Shown here: positions 17,125 through 25,581 of the stretch, in pieces
Position numbering within the stretch: the stretch's first letter is position 1
How the letters are laid out: every line of letters starts with the position of its first letter
Assembly (NCBI RefSeq): GCF_030386795.1
Contig: NZ_JANUQM010000021.1
Span: 62,001 to 126,000, forward strand
Source of the DNA: Streptomyces sp. S.PNR 29
GTDB taxonomy: Bacteria; Actinomycetota; Actinomycetes; Streptomycetales; Streptomycetaceae
Direction of reading: 5' to 3'
Length of the DNA: 64,000 bases
Translations under genes and position numbers: made by a program
The notes under the pieces: generated by a model
The model's input: the letters and a program-made list of their open reading frames with translations, nothing else
Told to the model about the DNA's origin: nothing
Databases searched by the model: none

Positions 17125-17967
17125 TCACACGCCGGCCGTCGCCCAACTGGCCAGCAACCGCAGCCGCTCCTCCGTCTCCGACCCCGGCTCCGGCGTGTAG
17201 ACCACGATCGTCTGCTCCGGTTCCACCGGGACCGTCAATGTCTCGTAGGGGAGGGTCAGCAGGCCCGCCACCGGGTGGGCGATGCGCTTCACCCCGTGCA
17301 TGCACGCCTTCACCTCGTGGTCCGCCCACAGGCGGCGGAAGTCCTCGCTCTTGACGGAGAGTTCGCCGACGAGGGCGCACAGCTCGCGGTCGTCGGGGTG
17401 GTGGCCGGCGTCGATGCGCAGGTGCGCGACGGTCTGGGCGGCCACGGCGTGCCACTCGGGGTAGAGGGCGCGGGCCTCGGGGTCGAGGAAGACGTGCCGC
17501 GGGATGTTGCGGTCCGCGGGCGCCTTGCGGCGGTAGCCGCTCACCGCGTCGCCGAGCGCGTTCCAGGCGAGGACGTCCATGCGGGGGCCGAGAACGAACG
17601 CGGGGGTGCGGTCCATGCTGTCCAGCAGCAGCTGGACGCCGGGGCGCACGCGGGGCGCGGCCGGGCGGCGCTCGTGCTTCCTGCGGGGGCGGGCCACCGT
17701 ACGCAGATAGGCGTGCTCGGTGTCGTCCAGGCGCAGGACGCGTGCGATCGCGTCCAGTACGGCGTCCGACACGGTCGGCCCGCGGCCCTGTTCCAGCCGG
17801 ATGTAGTAGTCGACGCTCACCCCGGCCAGCTGCGCCACCTCCTCGCGGCGCAGGCCCGGTACACGGCGCCGCCCGTACGAGGGCAGACCGACCTCCGCCG
17901 GCTGGATGCGGGCGCGGCGCGAGCGCAGGAAGTCACCGATTTCTCCGTCGATCCAGTCGCCGTCCAT
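17125..17967 (-). CDS. XRE-family regulator with MmyB-like ligand domain
   Basis: A 280-residue DNA-binding protein. The helix-turn-helix is at about residues 30-75 (LRREEVAQLAGVSVDYYIRLE), and a C-terminal MmyB/PAS-like domain follows at about 100-270 (MDVLAWNALGDAVSGY, LWADHEV). Regulators of this type are often found divergent to a short-chain dehydrogenase that they repress, as here. The ATG at 17967 is chosen from the conserved N-terminus. A 21-bp imperfect palindrome 33 bp upstream is its likely operator. Confidence 0.88.
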   Translation of the reverse strand: MDGDWIDGEIGDFLRSRRARIQPAEVGLPSYGRRRVPGLRREEVAQLAGVSVDYYIRLEQGRGPTVSDAVLDAIARVLRLDDTEHAYLRTVARPRRKHERRPAAPRVRPGVQLLLDSMDRTPAFVLGPRMDVLAWNALGDAVSGYRRKAPADRNIPRHVFLDPEARALYPEWHAVAAQTVAHLRIDAGHHPDDRELCALVGELSVKSEDFRRLWADHEVKACMHGVKRIAHPVAGLLTLPYETLTVPVEPEQTIVVYTPEPGSETEERLRLLASWATAGV

Positions 17968-18000
17968 GCGGTCGATCCTAGGCGGGCGGCAAACGCCGAA

Positions 18001-18021
18001 CCTGGTACTGGCAGACCCAGG
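18001..18021. promoter_or_regulatory. Operator in the XRE-SDR divergent region
   Basis: CCTGGTACTGGCAGACCCAGG is a 21-bp dyad of form CCTGGnnCTG-n-CAGnnCCAGG, with 8 of 10 base pairs symmetric. A further CCTGGGT half-site at 18033-18039 forms ACCCAGG-N11-CCTGGGT with the right arm. The position suits control of both divergent promoters. Confidence 0.65.
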
Positions 18022-18113
18022 AAAAGCGCGTCCCTGGGTAGCGCGGGCGGGGCGGCGGAGGGTGTTTCTCGTCGCCGGGCGGACCGGCGGCGCGATCACC
18101 GAAGGAGTGCTTC

Positions 18114-18899
18114 ATGCCGTACGAGGGTTCTTACCAGGGGGCCTACGAGAGCCTGGCCGGTCGTACCGCCGTCGTCACCGGAGCCGCCAGCGGGATCGGC
18201 GAGGCCGTCGCCGTGCTGCTGGCCGCGCAGGGGGCGCGGGTGGCGCTGCTGGCCCGGCGCGGGGAGCGGCTGGACGCGCTCGCCGGGAAGATCCGGGCCG
18301 ACGGCGGGCAGGCGCTCGCCGTGGTCGCGGACGTCACCGACGACGCGTCCGTGGAGGCCGCCGCGGCCCGGGTCCACGAGGCGTACGGGACCGTCGACCT
18401 GGTGGTGAACTCGGCGGGGGTGATGCTGCCCAACCCCGTCGGCGCCGGGCGGATCGACGAGTGGCAGCGGATGCTCGACACCAACGTGACCGGGGTGCTG
18501 CGGGTGATCCGGGCCTTCACCGGCGACCTGGTGGACGCGGCCGCCCGGGGACGCGCGGCGGACCTGGTGAACATCTCGTCCGTCGGCGCGCACGTCGCGT
18601 TCCCGAACTACGCCGTGTACGGGGCGACCAAGGCCGCGCTCACCTACCTCTCCCAGTCCCTGCGCACCGAGTTCGGGCCGCGTGACGTGCGGGTCACCAA
18701 CATCGAGCCGGGGCTGACGGAGACGGAACTGAAGTCGCACATCGACAACGCCGAACTGGCGGGGCAGCTGGAGGGGATGTTCGCGGAGCTGGGCGGGCTG
18801 GCGTCGGAGGAGATCGCCGACGTCGTGGCCTACGTGGCGAGCCGGCCTCGGCGGGTGAACCTGCGGCAGGTCGTCGTGCTGCCCACGCGCCAGGTGTAG
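18114..18899 (+). CDS. Short-chain dehydrogenase/reductase
   Basis: A 261-residue classical SDR. The cofactor loop TGAASGIGEA is at about residues 21-30 and the NSAG motif near 100. The catalytic Ser is in NISSVGAH, and YGATK supplies Tyr and Lys. An Arg pair after beta-2 (LLARRGERL) suggests NADP preference. AAGGAG precedes the ATG. Substrate is unknown. Divergent pairing with the MmyB-type regulator suggests induction by a small redox-active or toxic ligand. Confidence 0.9.
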   Translation: MPYEGSYQGAYESLAGRTAVVTGAASGIGEAVAVLLAAQGARVALLARRGERLDALAGKIRADGGQALAVVADVTDDASVEAAAARVHEAYGTVDLVVNSAGVMLPNPVGAGRIDEWQRMLDTNVTGVLRVIRAFTGDLVDAAARGRAADLVNISSVGAHVAFPNYAVYGATKAALTYLSQSLRTEFGPRDVRVTNIEPGLTETELKSHIDNAELAGQLEGMFAELGGLASEEIADVVAYVASRPRRVNLRQVVVLPTRQV

Positions 18900-18934
18900 C
18901 GGCCGCAGTGGCCGGGGCCGCTCGGTGCGGCCGC
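18899..18934. terminator. Possible hairpin after the SDR gene
   Basis: Two copies of the self-complementary GCGGCCGC (18899-18906, 18927-18934) can pair with each other around a 20-base loop between convergent genes. Confidence 0.45.
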
Positions 18935-18936
18935 CG

Positions 18937-19368
18937 TCAGACCTCCCAGCCGTCGTCCCGGGACGTCTTACGGCGGCCGAAGAGGCCGGGGTTGGTGCGG
19001 GCGACCTGGGCGACGTTGACGCCGACGATGCCCGCCCAGGCCACGAGGATCCCGGGGAGGTGGGCGAGTCCGCCGCCGATCGCGGACAACGGGATCGCGA
19101 GGACGAGGGAGACGATGCCGAAGCCGAAGCGCTCGCCCCAGGAGTCCGTGGGCTTCGGTGACCGGGAGTCCCGGGCCGCCGCCATCTGCTGCTCGGCGAG
19201 CTGCCGGCGCACCCGGCGCTCCACGGCGCCGTCGATGCGCTGGTCGACCTTCTCCAGGAACGAGTCGACCAGCGCCGACTCGTACTCCTCGCCCAGTTCC
19301 CTGCGGGCCTGCAGGGTGGCGTTGAGTTCCTTCTTCAACTCGGCGTCCCGCCCGTCCATTCCGGTCAT
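18937..19368 (-). CDS. Two-helix membrane protein of unknown function
   Basis: A 143-residue protein with a charged, probably coiled-coil N-terminus (about 8-65: ELKKELN, RRELGEEYES, RIDGAVERRVRRQLAEQQ) and two membrane helices at about 82-120 (FGFGIVSLVLAIPLSAIGGGL, GILVAWAGIVGVNVAQV), ending in a basic tail. The layout resembles small cytoplasm-facing scaffold proteins, but I do not recognise the family. The ATG at 19368 is used (alternatives 19377 GTG, 19359 ATG); no clear ribosome site separates them. It is divergent from the RpiR gene. Confidence 0.72.
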   Translation of the reverse strand: MTGMDGRDAELKKELNATLQARRELGEEYESALVDSFLEKVDQRIDGAVERRVRRQLAEQQMAAARDSRSPKPTDSWGERFGFGIVSLVLAIPLSAIGGGLAHLPGILVAWAGIVGVNVAQVARTNPGLFGRRKTSRDDGWEV

Positions 19369-19528
19369 GTCAGCCACGGTAGGGAGCGGGTGCGGCGGTC
19401 GCACTGGGGTTAGCCCCCCGGTTGGTGCTGGGGTCCGCCCGTCGGACCGGGTTCGCCGCGAGCACGCCCCGGCTGTATAACGGCATGCAGAACTTGCGGT
19501 ATGTGAATAGGCCGAGGGGGAGCACGTC

Positions 19529-20371
19529 ATGAGCGTGACCGACAGCCCTGCCGCGCGGCTGCAGGCGCTCTTCGAGGGGCACCGGCTGACGCCGACCCAG
19601 CGCCGCATCGCGCACAGCATGGTGCGGCGGGCCGCCGACGTGCCGTTCCTGTCCAGCGTGGAGCTGGCCGAGCTGGCGGGGGTCAGCCAGCCGTCGGTGA
19701 CCCGCTTCGCCGTCGCCCTCGGTTTCGACGGCTATCCCGCCCTGCGCAGGCACCTGCGCGAGGTCGCCCCGGCGGAACCGGCGGCGGAGGCCGGCGCGTA
19801 CAACGAGTACCAGCAGGCCGTCGAGGCCGAGATCGAGAACCTGCGGCACCTGGCGCAACTGCTCGCCGACCCCAGGCCCGTGCAGCGGGCGGGGCGGATC
19901 CTCGCCGGGAGCCGCCCGCTCCCCGTCCTCGGGCTGCGGGCGGCTGCCGCCCAGGCCTACGGCTTCGCGTACTTCGCCGCCAAGGTCCATCCGGACGTCC
20001 GGCTGCTGGGCGAGGGCGGCACGATGATCCAGGACCGTATCGACGGCGCGGTCCGGGCCGGGGCGACGGCCCTGCTCTGCTTCGCGCTGCCCCGGCACCC
20101 CCGCGAGGTCGTCGACACGCTCGCCTACGCCAGGGAATCGGGGCTCACGGTCGTGACGGTCGCCGACTCCGCCTTCGCGCCGGTCGCCAAGGTGTCCGAC
20201 CTGCTGCTGCCGGCGGCCGTCGGCACCGGCCTGGCCTTCGACACCGCCTGCGCGCCGATGCTGCTCGGCCGGGTGCTCCTGGAGGCGATGTGCGACGGCC
20301 TGCCCGACGCCCAGGCCCGGCTGGAGGAGTTCGACGCGAAGGCGGCGGCGCGCGGGCTGTTCGTGGAGTGA
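19529..20371 (+). CDS. MurR/RpiR-family transcriptional regulator
   Basis: A 280-residue regulator. The N-terminal RpiR helix-turn-helix covers about 1-77 (ELAELAGVSQPSVTRFAVALGFDGYPALRRHL), and a SIS sugar-phosphate-binding domain follows at about 120-250. The ATG follows GGGGAG. It lies upstream of the hut genes, but a membrane protein and a divergent gene intervene. The 9-mer ATGTGAATA occurs both in its leader (19501) and at the hutU promoter (22650), a weak hint that it could control hut; the ligand is unknown. Confidence 0.85.
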   Translation: MSVTDSPAARLQALFEGHRLTPTQRRIAHSMVRRAADVPFLSSVELAELAGVSQPSVTRFAVALGFDGYPALRRHLREVAPAEPAAEAGAYNEYQQAVEAEIENLRHLAQLLADPRPVQRAGRILAGSRPLPVLGLRAAAAQAYGFAYFAAKVHPDVRLLGEGGTMIQDRIDGAVRAGATALLCFALPRHPREVVDTLAYARESGLTVVTVADSAFAPVAKVSDLLLPAAVGTGLAFDTACAPMLLGRVLLEAMCDGLPDAQARLEEFDAKAAARGLFVE

Positions 20372-20455
20372 CCCACTGTCCTGACCGGCCGTTTTCTCAG
20401 GTTCGTCTCACCTTGTGTCGCTAGCGTGAGTGCCTTGGAGAAACCCTTCAGACGC

Positions 20456-20504
20456 TTCACAGATCACAGATCAGAGCTCATAGATCAGATTCACAGATCA
20501 CAGA
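20456..20504 (+). repeat. Iterated AGATCA leader repeats
   Basis: TTCACAGATCACAGA occurs twice (20456-20470, 20490-20504), and AGATCA occurs four times in about 40 bp. The block ends about 20 bp before the start of the next gene, just ahead of its ribosome site. It is conspicuously A/T-rich for this genome and should lie in the mRNA leader. Confidence 0.7.
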
Positions 20505-20524
20505 CCTGAGACGGGAGGCTGAAC

Positions 20525-21112
20525 GTGGCGCGCGGAGGAGCACAGGGGCTGGCTCGGGTGGCCGTCGTCGTACGTGCGGGGGCGGCACCGCTGTGGTGGC
20601 TGGGCGTGTTCGCGGCGGGCATCGGCGCCCTGGCGCCGGGACTGACCGGGCGCCGGATCGGCGCACTGGCCGGGGCCGTGCTGTTCATCCTGGCGACGGC
20701 CGTCGTGGTGTACACGCGCCGCAAGCGGTACGCCGCCCTGGCCCGCTCGGCCGCCCGCGCCGGCAAGCACGACGTGCTCCAGGACCGGGCGGTGACCACA
20801 CGCAACTGGCGCCGCGGCCACCGCTGGTGGCTGCTGCTCGCCTTCCTCGCGGCCCTCGGCAGCGCCTTCGCCGCATCCGCCGCCGGCGGCCTGCTCCTGG
20901 CCGGCTGCGGCGCAGGCCTGTGGCTCAAGGCCGCGTGGATCGGGCGGCGGGAGCGGGCGGAGGAGGTCCTGCTGTGGGTCCGCGTGGACTGGCTCGCCGG
21001 CAACGGCGGACGCCCGGCGGGCAAGGCGGTCAAGGCGTACCGCAGCACGGGCATCGCGGCGGGGGACGCGGCACCGGGTGGGGCCCGGCGCAGGACAGCG
21101 GCGCTGGTCTGA
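20525..21112 (+). CDS. Membrane protein of unknown function
   Basis: A 195-residue protein with two hydrophobic hairpins: helices at about 17-38 and 45-62, then at about 100-122 and 124-138. A basic loop separates them (YTRRKRYAALARSAARAG), and the C-terminus is basic. The GTG at 20525 has GGGAGG upstream. No family is recognised. The leader holds the AGATCA repeats. It is convergent with the next gene. Confidence 0.7.
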   Translation: MARGGAQGLARVAVVVRAGAAPLWWLGVFAAGIGALAPGLTGRRIGALAGAVLFILATAVVVYTRRKRYAALARSAARAGKHDVLQDRAVTTRNWRRGHRWWLLLAFLAALGSAFAASAAGGLLLAGCGAGLWLKAAWIGRRERAEEVLLWVRVDWLAGNGGRPAGKAVKAYRSTGIAAGDAAPGGARRRTAALV

Positions 21113-21146
21113 TCCCGCCCACCGGAGTGCCGTACGAACCCGCAGA

Positions 21147-22541
21147 TCACCGACGGCCGATGCCCCCACGGCGCACCACGTCCGTGAGGGCATCGGCGTG
21201 CGTCCCTCCGGACTCGGCCACGATCTCCTCGACCGACTGCGCCTCCCGCACCACCGCGAAGGCAACACCTCCCTCCCCATCCGGCACGAACCCGTAAATA
21301 CCGGGCCGGGCGAGGGAGTTGTACGCGTAGTGGTGCGCGAAGTAGTACGCACCGGTGTCCGGCGCCGCCGCATAGTCGCCCTGCTCAAGCAACGGCAACG
21401 CACGTCCCTCGGCCAGCAGGTCGCCCGCGAAACAGGCGGGACCGGCCACGTCCTGCACCACGGGCGGCCCCTGCTTCGGCCGCCCCTTCGCGTCGTACGC
21501 GGCGATCCGCAACGGCCACGCCCCCGGCACGTACACCGTCCGCGTGGCGACCTGCACACCCGCGTGCGTCACCGCGACCGGCCGGCCGCCGGAGACCTTC
21601 GCGTACTCCACCCGCGCCACCACCGTTCCGTGCTTGGCCAGCAGGGACCGCCCGAACTCGGTGACCAGCCCGTACCGCCCGTCGAACAGCCCCGGCACCG
21701 CCTCGCGCAGCACCCGCGCGTACTCCGCGTACGTCGGTGCCGTCGCGTCCGAGGCGAAGTTCACGGGCAGTCCGCCGCCGATGTCGATCGTGTCGATCTG
21801 CGGCCGCCCGATCCGCCGGTTGATCTCCTCGGCGAGCGCGTACGTCTCCGCCACGCCCTCGGCCATCAGGGACAGCGGGATGCCCTGGGACCCGGTGTGC
21901 GCGTGCAGCCGGGTCAGCCAGGGCCGGTCGGCGTACGCCCGGACGACCCACTCCCGCGCCCCCTCGTCCCGCAGCGCCACCCCGAACTTCGAGGTCGCCG
22001 TCGCCGTGGACAGCGCCTCGATGGAGCCACCGCCTACCTGGGGGTTCACCCGGATGCCGATGGGGGAGCTGCTGACCGCGGACCTCATCAGGCCGTCGAT
22101 GCGTTCCAGCTCCTGCGGATTGTCCGCGTTGACGGTGATCCCCAGCTCCAGCGCCTCCCGCAGTTCGGCCGGTGTCTTGGCGGGCGAGTCCAGCACCGTC
22201 CGCTCCGGCGGCACCCCGGCCGCCCGCGCCAGCGCCAGCTCGCCCGGGCTCGCCACTTCGGCGCCGATGCCCTCCTGGTGCAGCAGCCGCAGCACCGGCA
22301 CCAGCGGGGTCGCCTTCACCGCGAAGGCGTGCAGCACGGGTGTGCCCGGCGCCACCACCGCCTCGAACGCCGCCCGCAGCGCCGCCGCCGACTCCCGGAT
22401 GCCGGTGACGTCGAGCAGGCCGATGATGGGGGTGCCCGGCCCCAGCAATCCCCGCTCCACGGCGGCCCGCACCGCCTCGTCCCGGCGCGCGGCCCGCTCC
22501 CCGTCGGCCTCGCTCAGGTGACTTTCGCCGGAGTCGTTCAC
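21147..22541 (-). CDS. Diaminopimelate/ornithine decarboxylase-like PLP enzyme
   Basis: A 464-residue group IV (alanine racemase-fold) decarboxylase-like protein. The Schiff-base lysine is in HAFAVKATPL. Family motifs HTGSQG, DIGGGLPV (PLP phosphate) and EFGRSL follow, and the C-terminal beta-domain has CFAGDLL and GAYYFAHHYAYN. It resembles LysA but is longer and diverged (EFGR where LysA has EPGR; ACFAGD at the substrate cysteine loop), so the substrate is not certain. I chose the GTG at 22541, which follows GGGGGA; the frame is open to 22640 with an ATG at 22574. Divergent from hutU. Confidence 0.75.
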   Translation of the reverse strand: MNDSGESHLSEADGERAARRDEAVRAAVERGLLGPGTPIIGLLDVTGIRESAAALRAAFEAVVAPGTPVLHAFAVKATPLVPVLRLLHQEGIGAEVASPGELALARAAGVPPERTVLDSPAKTPAELREALELGITVNADNPQELERIDGLMRSAVSSSPIGIRVNPQVGGGSIEALSTATATSKFGVALRDEGAREWVVRAYADRPWLTRLHAHTGSQGIPLSLMAEGVAETYALAEEINRRIGRPQIDTIDIGGGLPVNFASDATAPTYAEYARVLREAVPGLFDGRYGLVTEFGRSLLAKHGTVVARVEYAKVSGGRPVAVTHAGVQVATRTVYVPGAWPLRIAAYDAKGRPKQGPPVVQDVAGPACFAGDLLAEGRALPLLEQGDYAAAPDTGAYYFAHHYAYNSLARPGIYGFVPDGEGGVAFAVVREAQSVEEIVAESGGTHADALTDVVRRGGIGRR

Positions 22542-22622
22542 GTCGTCCCCCGTCCCGTGGATGCCTGCGCCCATGCATCCAGCCAAACATCCGCGACGCG
22601 CCCGTGGGCGGCGGTCCCCGTA

Positions 22623-22658
22623 TTGACTAGCTCTATTCATCGGGTCAGGATGTGAATA
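22623..22658 (+). promoter_or_regulatory. hutU promoter with overlapping dyad
   Basis: TTGACT (22623-22628) and CAGGAT (22645-22650), spaced by 16 bp, resemble a vegetative promoter 53 bp before hutU. An inverted repeat TATTCA-N13-TGAATA (22634-22639, 22653-22658) spans the -10 and probable start point, a good repressor position. Confidence 0.5.
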
Positions 22659-22702
22659 TCCGTAGCCATATGTGCCGTGAGCGACCCACCAGGAGGCATT
22701 CC

Positions 22703-24367
22703 ATGTCAGGACCCCGCCCCGTCCGAGCGCCGCGCGGCACGGAACTGAGCGCCCTGGGATGGCAGCAGGAGGCCGCCCTGCGGATGCTGCAGAACAACCT
22801 CGACCCGGAGGTCGCCGAACACCCCGACAAGCTCGTCGTCTACGGCGGCACGGGGAAGGCGGCCCGCGACTGGCGCTCCTTCGACGCCATGATCCGGACC
22901 CTCAGGACCCTCAAGCAGGACGAGACGATGCTCGTCCAGTCGGGCCGCCCCGTCGGCGTCATGCAGACCCACGAGTGGGCGCCGCGCGTGCTCATCGCCA
23001 ACTCCAACCTCGTCGGCGACTGGGCCACCTGGGAGGAGTTCCGCCGCCTGGAGGCCCTCGGCCTGACCATGTACGGCCAGATGACCGCAGGCTCCTGGAT
23101 CTACATCGGCACCCAGGGCATCCTCCAGGGCACCTACGAGACCTTCGCCGCCGTCGCCGCGAAGAAGTTCGGCGGCTCGCTCGCCGGGACGATCACCCTC
23201 ACCGCCGGCCTCGGCGGCATGGGCGGCGCCCAGCCCCTCGCCGTGACGATGAACGACGGCGTCGCGATCTGCGTCGACTGCGACCCCCGCGCCATCGAGC
23301 GCCGCATCGAGCACCGCTACCTGGACGTGCGCGCCGACTCCCTCGACGAGGCCCTGCGCCTGGCCGTGGAGGCCCGCGACGCCCGCCGCCCGCTGTCCAT
23401 CGGTGTCCTCGGCAACGCCGCCGAGCTCGTCCCGCAGCTGCTCGCCATGGGCGCACCCATCGACATCGTCACCGACCAGACCTCGGCCCACGACCCGCTG
23501 TCCTACCTGCCGCTCGGCGTCGCCTTCGAGGACATGGCCTCCTACGCAGCCAAGGACCCGGCCGGGTTCACCGTGCGGGCGCGGGAATCGATGGCCCGGC
23601 ATGTCGAGGCCATGGTCGGCTTCATGGACGCCGGCGCCGAGGTCTTCGACTACGGCAACTCCATCCGCGGCGAGGCCAAACTCGCCGGCTACGACCGGGC
23701 GTTCGCCTTCCCCGGGTTCGTCCCCGCCTACATCCGCCCGCTGTTCTGCGAGGGCAAGGGCCCCTTCCGCTGGGCGGCCCTGTCCGGCGACCCCGCCGAC
23801 ATCGCCAGGACGGACCGGGCGATTCTGGACCTCTTCCCCGAGAACGAGTCCCTGGCCCGCTGGATCCGCATGGCCGGGGAGCGGGTCCACTTCCAGGGCC
23901 TGCCCGCCCGCATCTGCTGGCTCGGCTACGGCGAGCGGGACAAGGCCGGTGAGCGGTTCAACGACATGGTGGCGAGCGGGGAGCTGTCCGCGCCGATCGT
24001 CATCGGGCGGGACCATCTGGACTGCGGCTCGGTGGCCTCTCCCTACCGGGAGACCGAGGCCATGCTCGACGGCTCCGACGCCATCGCCGACTGGCCGCTG
24101 CTCAACGCCATGGTGAACGTCGCGTCGGGTGCCTCCTGGGTGTCCCTCCACCACGGCGGCGGCGTCGGCATGGGACGGTCCCTCCACGCCGGGCAGGTGA
24201 CCGTCGCCGACGGCACCAGGCTGGGCGGGGAGAAGATCCGCCGGGTACTCACCAACGACCCCGGCATGGGCGTCATCCGGCACGTGGACGCCGGGTACGA
24301 CATCGCCGAGTCGGTGGCGGCCGAGCGGGGCGTGCGGGTGCCGATGCGCGAGGGTGACCAGGCGTGA
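22703..24367 (+). CDS. hutU: Urocanate hydratase
   Basis: A 554-residue NAD+-dependent enzyme that hydrates urocanate to imidazolone propionate, the second step of histidine degradation. The NAD-binding segment GLGGMGGAQPLAVTMN is at about residues 175-190. The family blocks YGNSIRGEA, FPGFVPAYIRPLFCEGKGPF, FQGLPARICWLGYGER and HHGGGVGMG all occur in order. The ATG at 22703 follows AGGAGG by six bases. First gene of a four-gene operon; its stop overlaps the next start (GTGA). The first-step gene hutH is not in the window. Confidence 0.95.
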   Translation: MSGPRPVRAPRGTELSALGWQQEAALRMLQNNLDPEVAEHPDKLVVYGGTGKAARDWRSFDAMIRTLRTLKQDETMLVQSGRPVGVMQTHEWAPRVLIANSNLVGDWATWEEFRRLEALGLTMYGQMTAGSWIYIGTQGILQGTYETFAAVAAKKFGGSLAGTITLTAGLGGMGGAQPLAVTMNDGVAICVDCDPRAIERRIEHRYLDVRADSLDEALRLAVEARDARRPLSIGVLGNAAELVPQLLAMGAPIDIVTDQTSAHDPLSYLPLGVAFEDMASYAAKDPAGFTVRARESMARHVEAMVGFMDAGAEVFDYGNSIRGEAKLAGYDRAFAFPGFVPAYIRPLFCEGKGPFRWAALSGDPADIARTDRAILDLFPENESLARWIRMAGERVHFQGLPARICWLGYGERDKAGERFNDMVASGELSAPIVIGRDHLDCGSVASPYRETEAMLDGSDAIADWPLLNAMVNVASGASWVSLHHGGGVGMGRSLHAGQVTVADGTRLGGEKIRRVLTNDPGMGVIRHVDAGYDIAESVAAERGVRVPMREGDQA

Positions 24368-25581
24368 GCTTCCACAGCATGTGGGCGGAGCTGCTGCCGA
24401 TCGGCCGCAGCTCCGCCTCCGGCGGCTACCGCCGCTTCGCCTGGACGGCCGCCGACGCCGAGTGCCGGGCCTGGTTCCAGGCGCAGGCCGAGACCCGCGG
24501 GCTCACCTACGAGGTCGACCGCAACGGCAACCAGTGGGCCTGGCTCGGCGATCCGGGCGCCGGGGACGCCGTCGTCACCGGGTCGCACCTCGACTCCGTG
24601 CCGGACGGCGGCGCCTTCGACGGGCCCCTCGGCGTCGTCTCCGCCTTCGCCGCCCTGGACGAACTGCGGGACAGGAACGCGCGGTGCGCCAAGCCCCTCG
24701 GCATCGTCAACTTCGGCGACGAGGAAGGGGCCCGCTTCGGGCTCGCCTGCGTCGGCTCGCGGCTCACCGCCGGGCAGCTCACCGTCGAGCAGGCGCACCG
24801 CCTGACCGACGGCGACGGAGTCACCCTGCCGCAGGCCATGGAGACCGCCGGACACGACCCCGACGCCCTCGGCCCCGACCCCGAGCGGCTCGCCCGCATC
24901 GGCGCCTTCGTCGAACTCCACGTCGAGCAGGGCCGCGCCCTCGACCTGTCCGGCGACCGGGTCGGCATCGCCAGCGCCATCTGGCCGCACGGCCGGTGGC
25001 GGTTCGACTTCCGGGGCGAGGCCAACCACGCCGGCACGACCCGGCTCGCCGACCGGCGCGACCCCATGCTCCCGTACGCCGAGACCGTGCTCGCCGCCCG
25101 CCGCGAGGCCCGGCTCGCCGGTGCCGTCGCCACCTTCGGCAAGATCGCCGTCGAGCCGAACGGCGTCAACGCCATCCCCTCCCTGGTCCGCGGCTGGCTC
25201 GACTCCCGCGCCGCCGACCAGGAGAGCCTGGACACGGTGGTCGCGGGTGTGGAGGAGGCGGCTCGCGCCTACGCCCAGGAACACGGCGTCGACCTGGACG
25301 TCGTCCGTGAGTCCTTCACCCCCGTGGTCGAGTTCGACCATGCCCTGCGCGACGAACTCGCCCGCATCCTCGGCAACGACACCGACCTCAAGGTGCCCGT
25401 CCTGGGCACCGGCGCCGGACACGACGCCGGAATCCTCTCCGGGAGCATCCCGACCGCCATGCTGTTCGTGCGCAACCCCACGGGCGTCTCGCACTCGCCG
25501 GCCGAGTTCGCCGCCGAGGACGACTGCGTGGCCGGGGTGACCGCACTCGCCGACGTACTGGAAGGACTGGCCCGCCCGTGA
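24364..25581 (+). CDS. M20-family amidohydrolase, probable N-formylglutamate hydrolase of the hut operon
   Basis: A 405-residue dinuclear metallohydrolase of the allantoate amidohydrolase/N-carbamoyl amino acid hydrolase group. The five metal ligands are visible: H in TGSHLDSVPDGG and D in GAFDGPLG, E in GDEEGARFG, H in ELHVEQG, and the late H in SHSPAEF. The dimerisation-domain motif ANHAGTTRL is present. General annotation would be allantoate amidohydrolase, but its place between hutU and hutF, with overlaps on both sides, argues that it removes formate from N-formylglutamate in place of HutG. The substrate is inference. Confidence 0.85.
   Translation: MSFHSMWAELLPIGRSSASGGYRRFAWTAADAECRAWFQAQAETRGLTYEVDRNGNQWAWLGDPGAGDAVVTGSHLDSVPDGGAFDGPLGVVSAFAALDELRDRNARCAKPLGIVNFGDEEGARFGLACVGSRLTAGQLTVEQAHRLTDGDGVTLPQAMETAGHDPDALGPDPERLARIGAFVELHVEQGRALDLSGDRVGIASAIWPHGRWRFDFRGEANHAGTTRLADRRDPMLPYAETVLAARREARLAGAVATFGKIAVEPNGVNAIPSLVRGWLDSRAADQESLDTVVAGVEEAARAYAQEHGVDLDVVRESFTPVVEFDHALRDELARILGNDTDLKVPVLGTGAGHDAGILSGSIPTAMLFVRNPTGVSHSPAEFAAEDDCVAGVTALADVLEGLARP

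Noticed and set aside
20456..20504. CRISPR-like array
   Set aside because: Repeats are too short and irregular, spacers are not unique sequences of constant length, and no cas genes are near.
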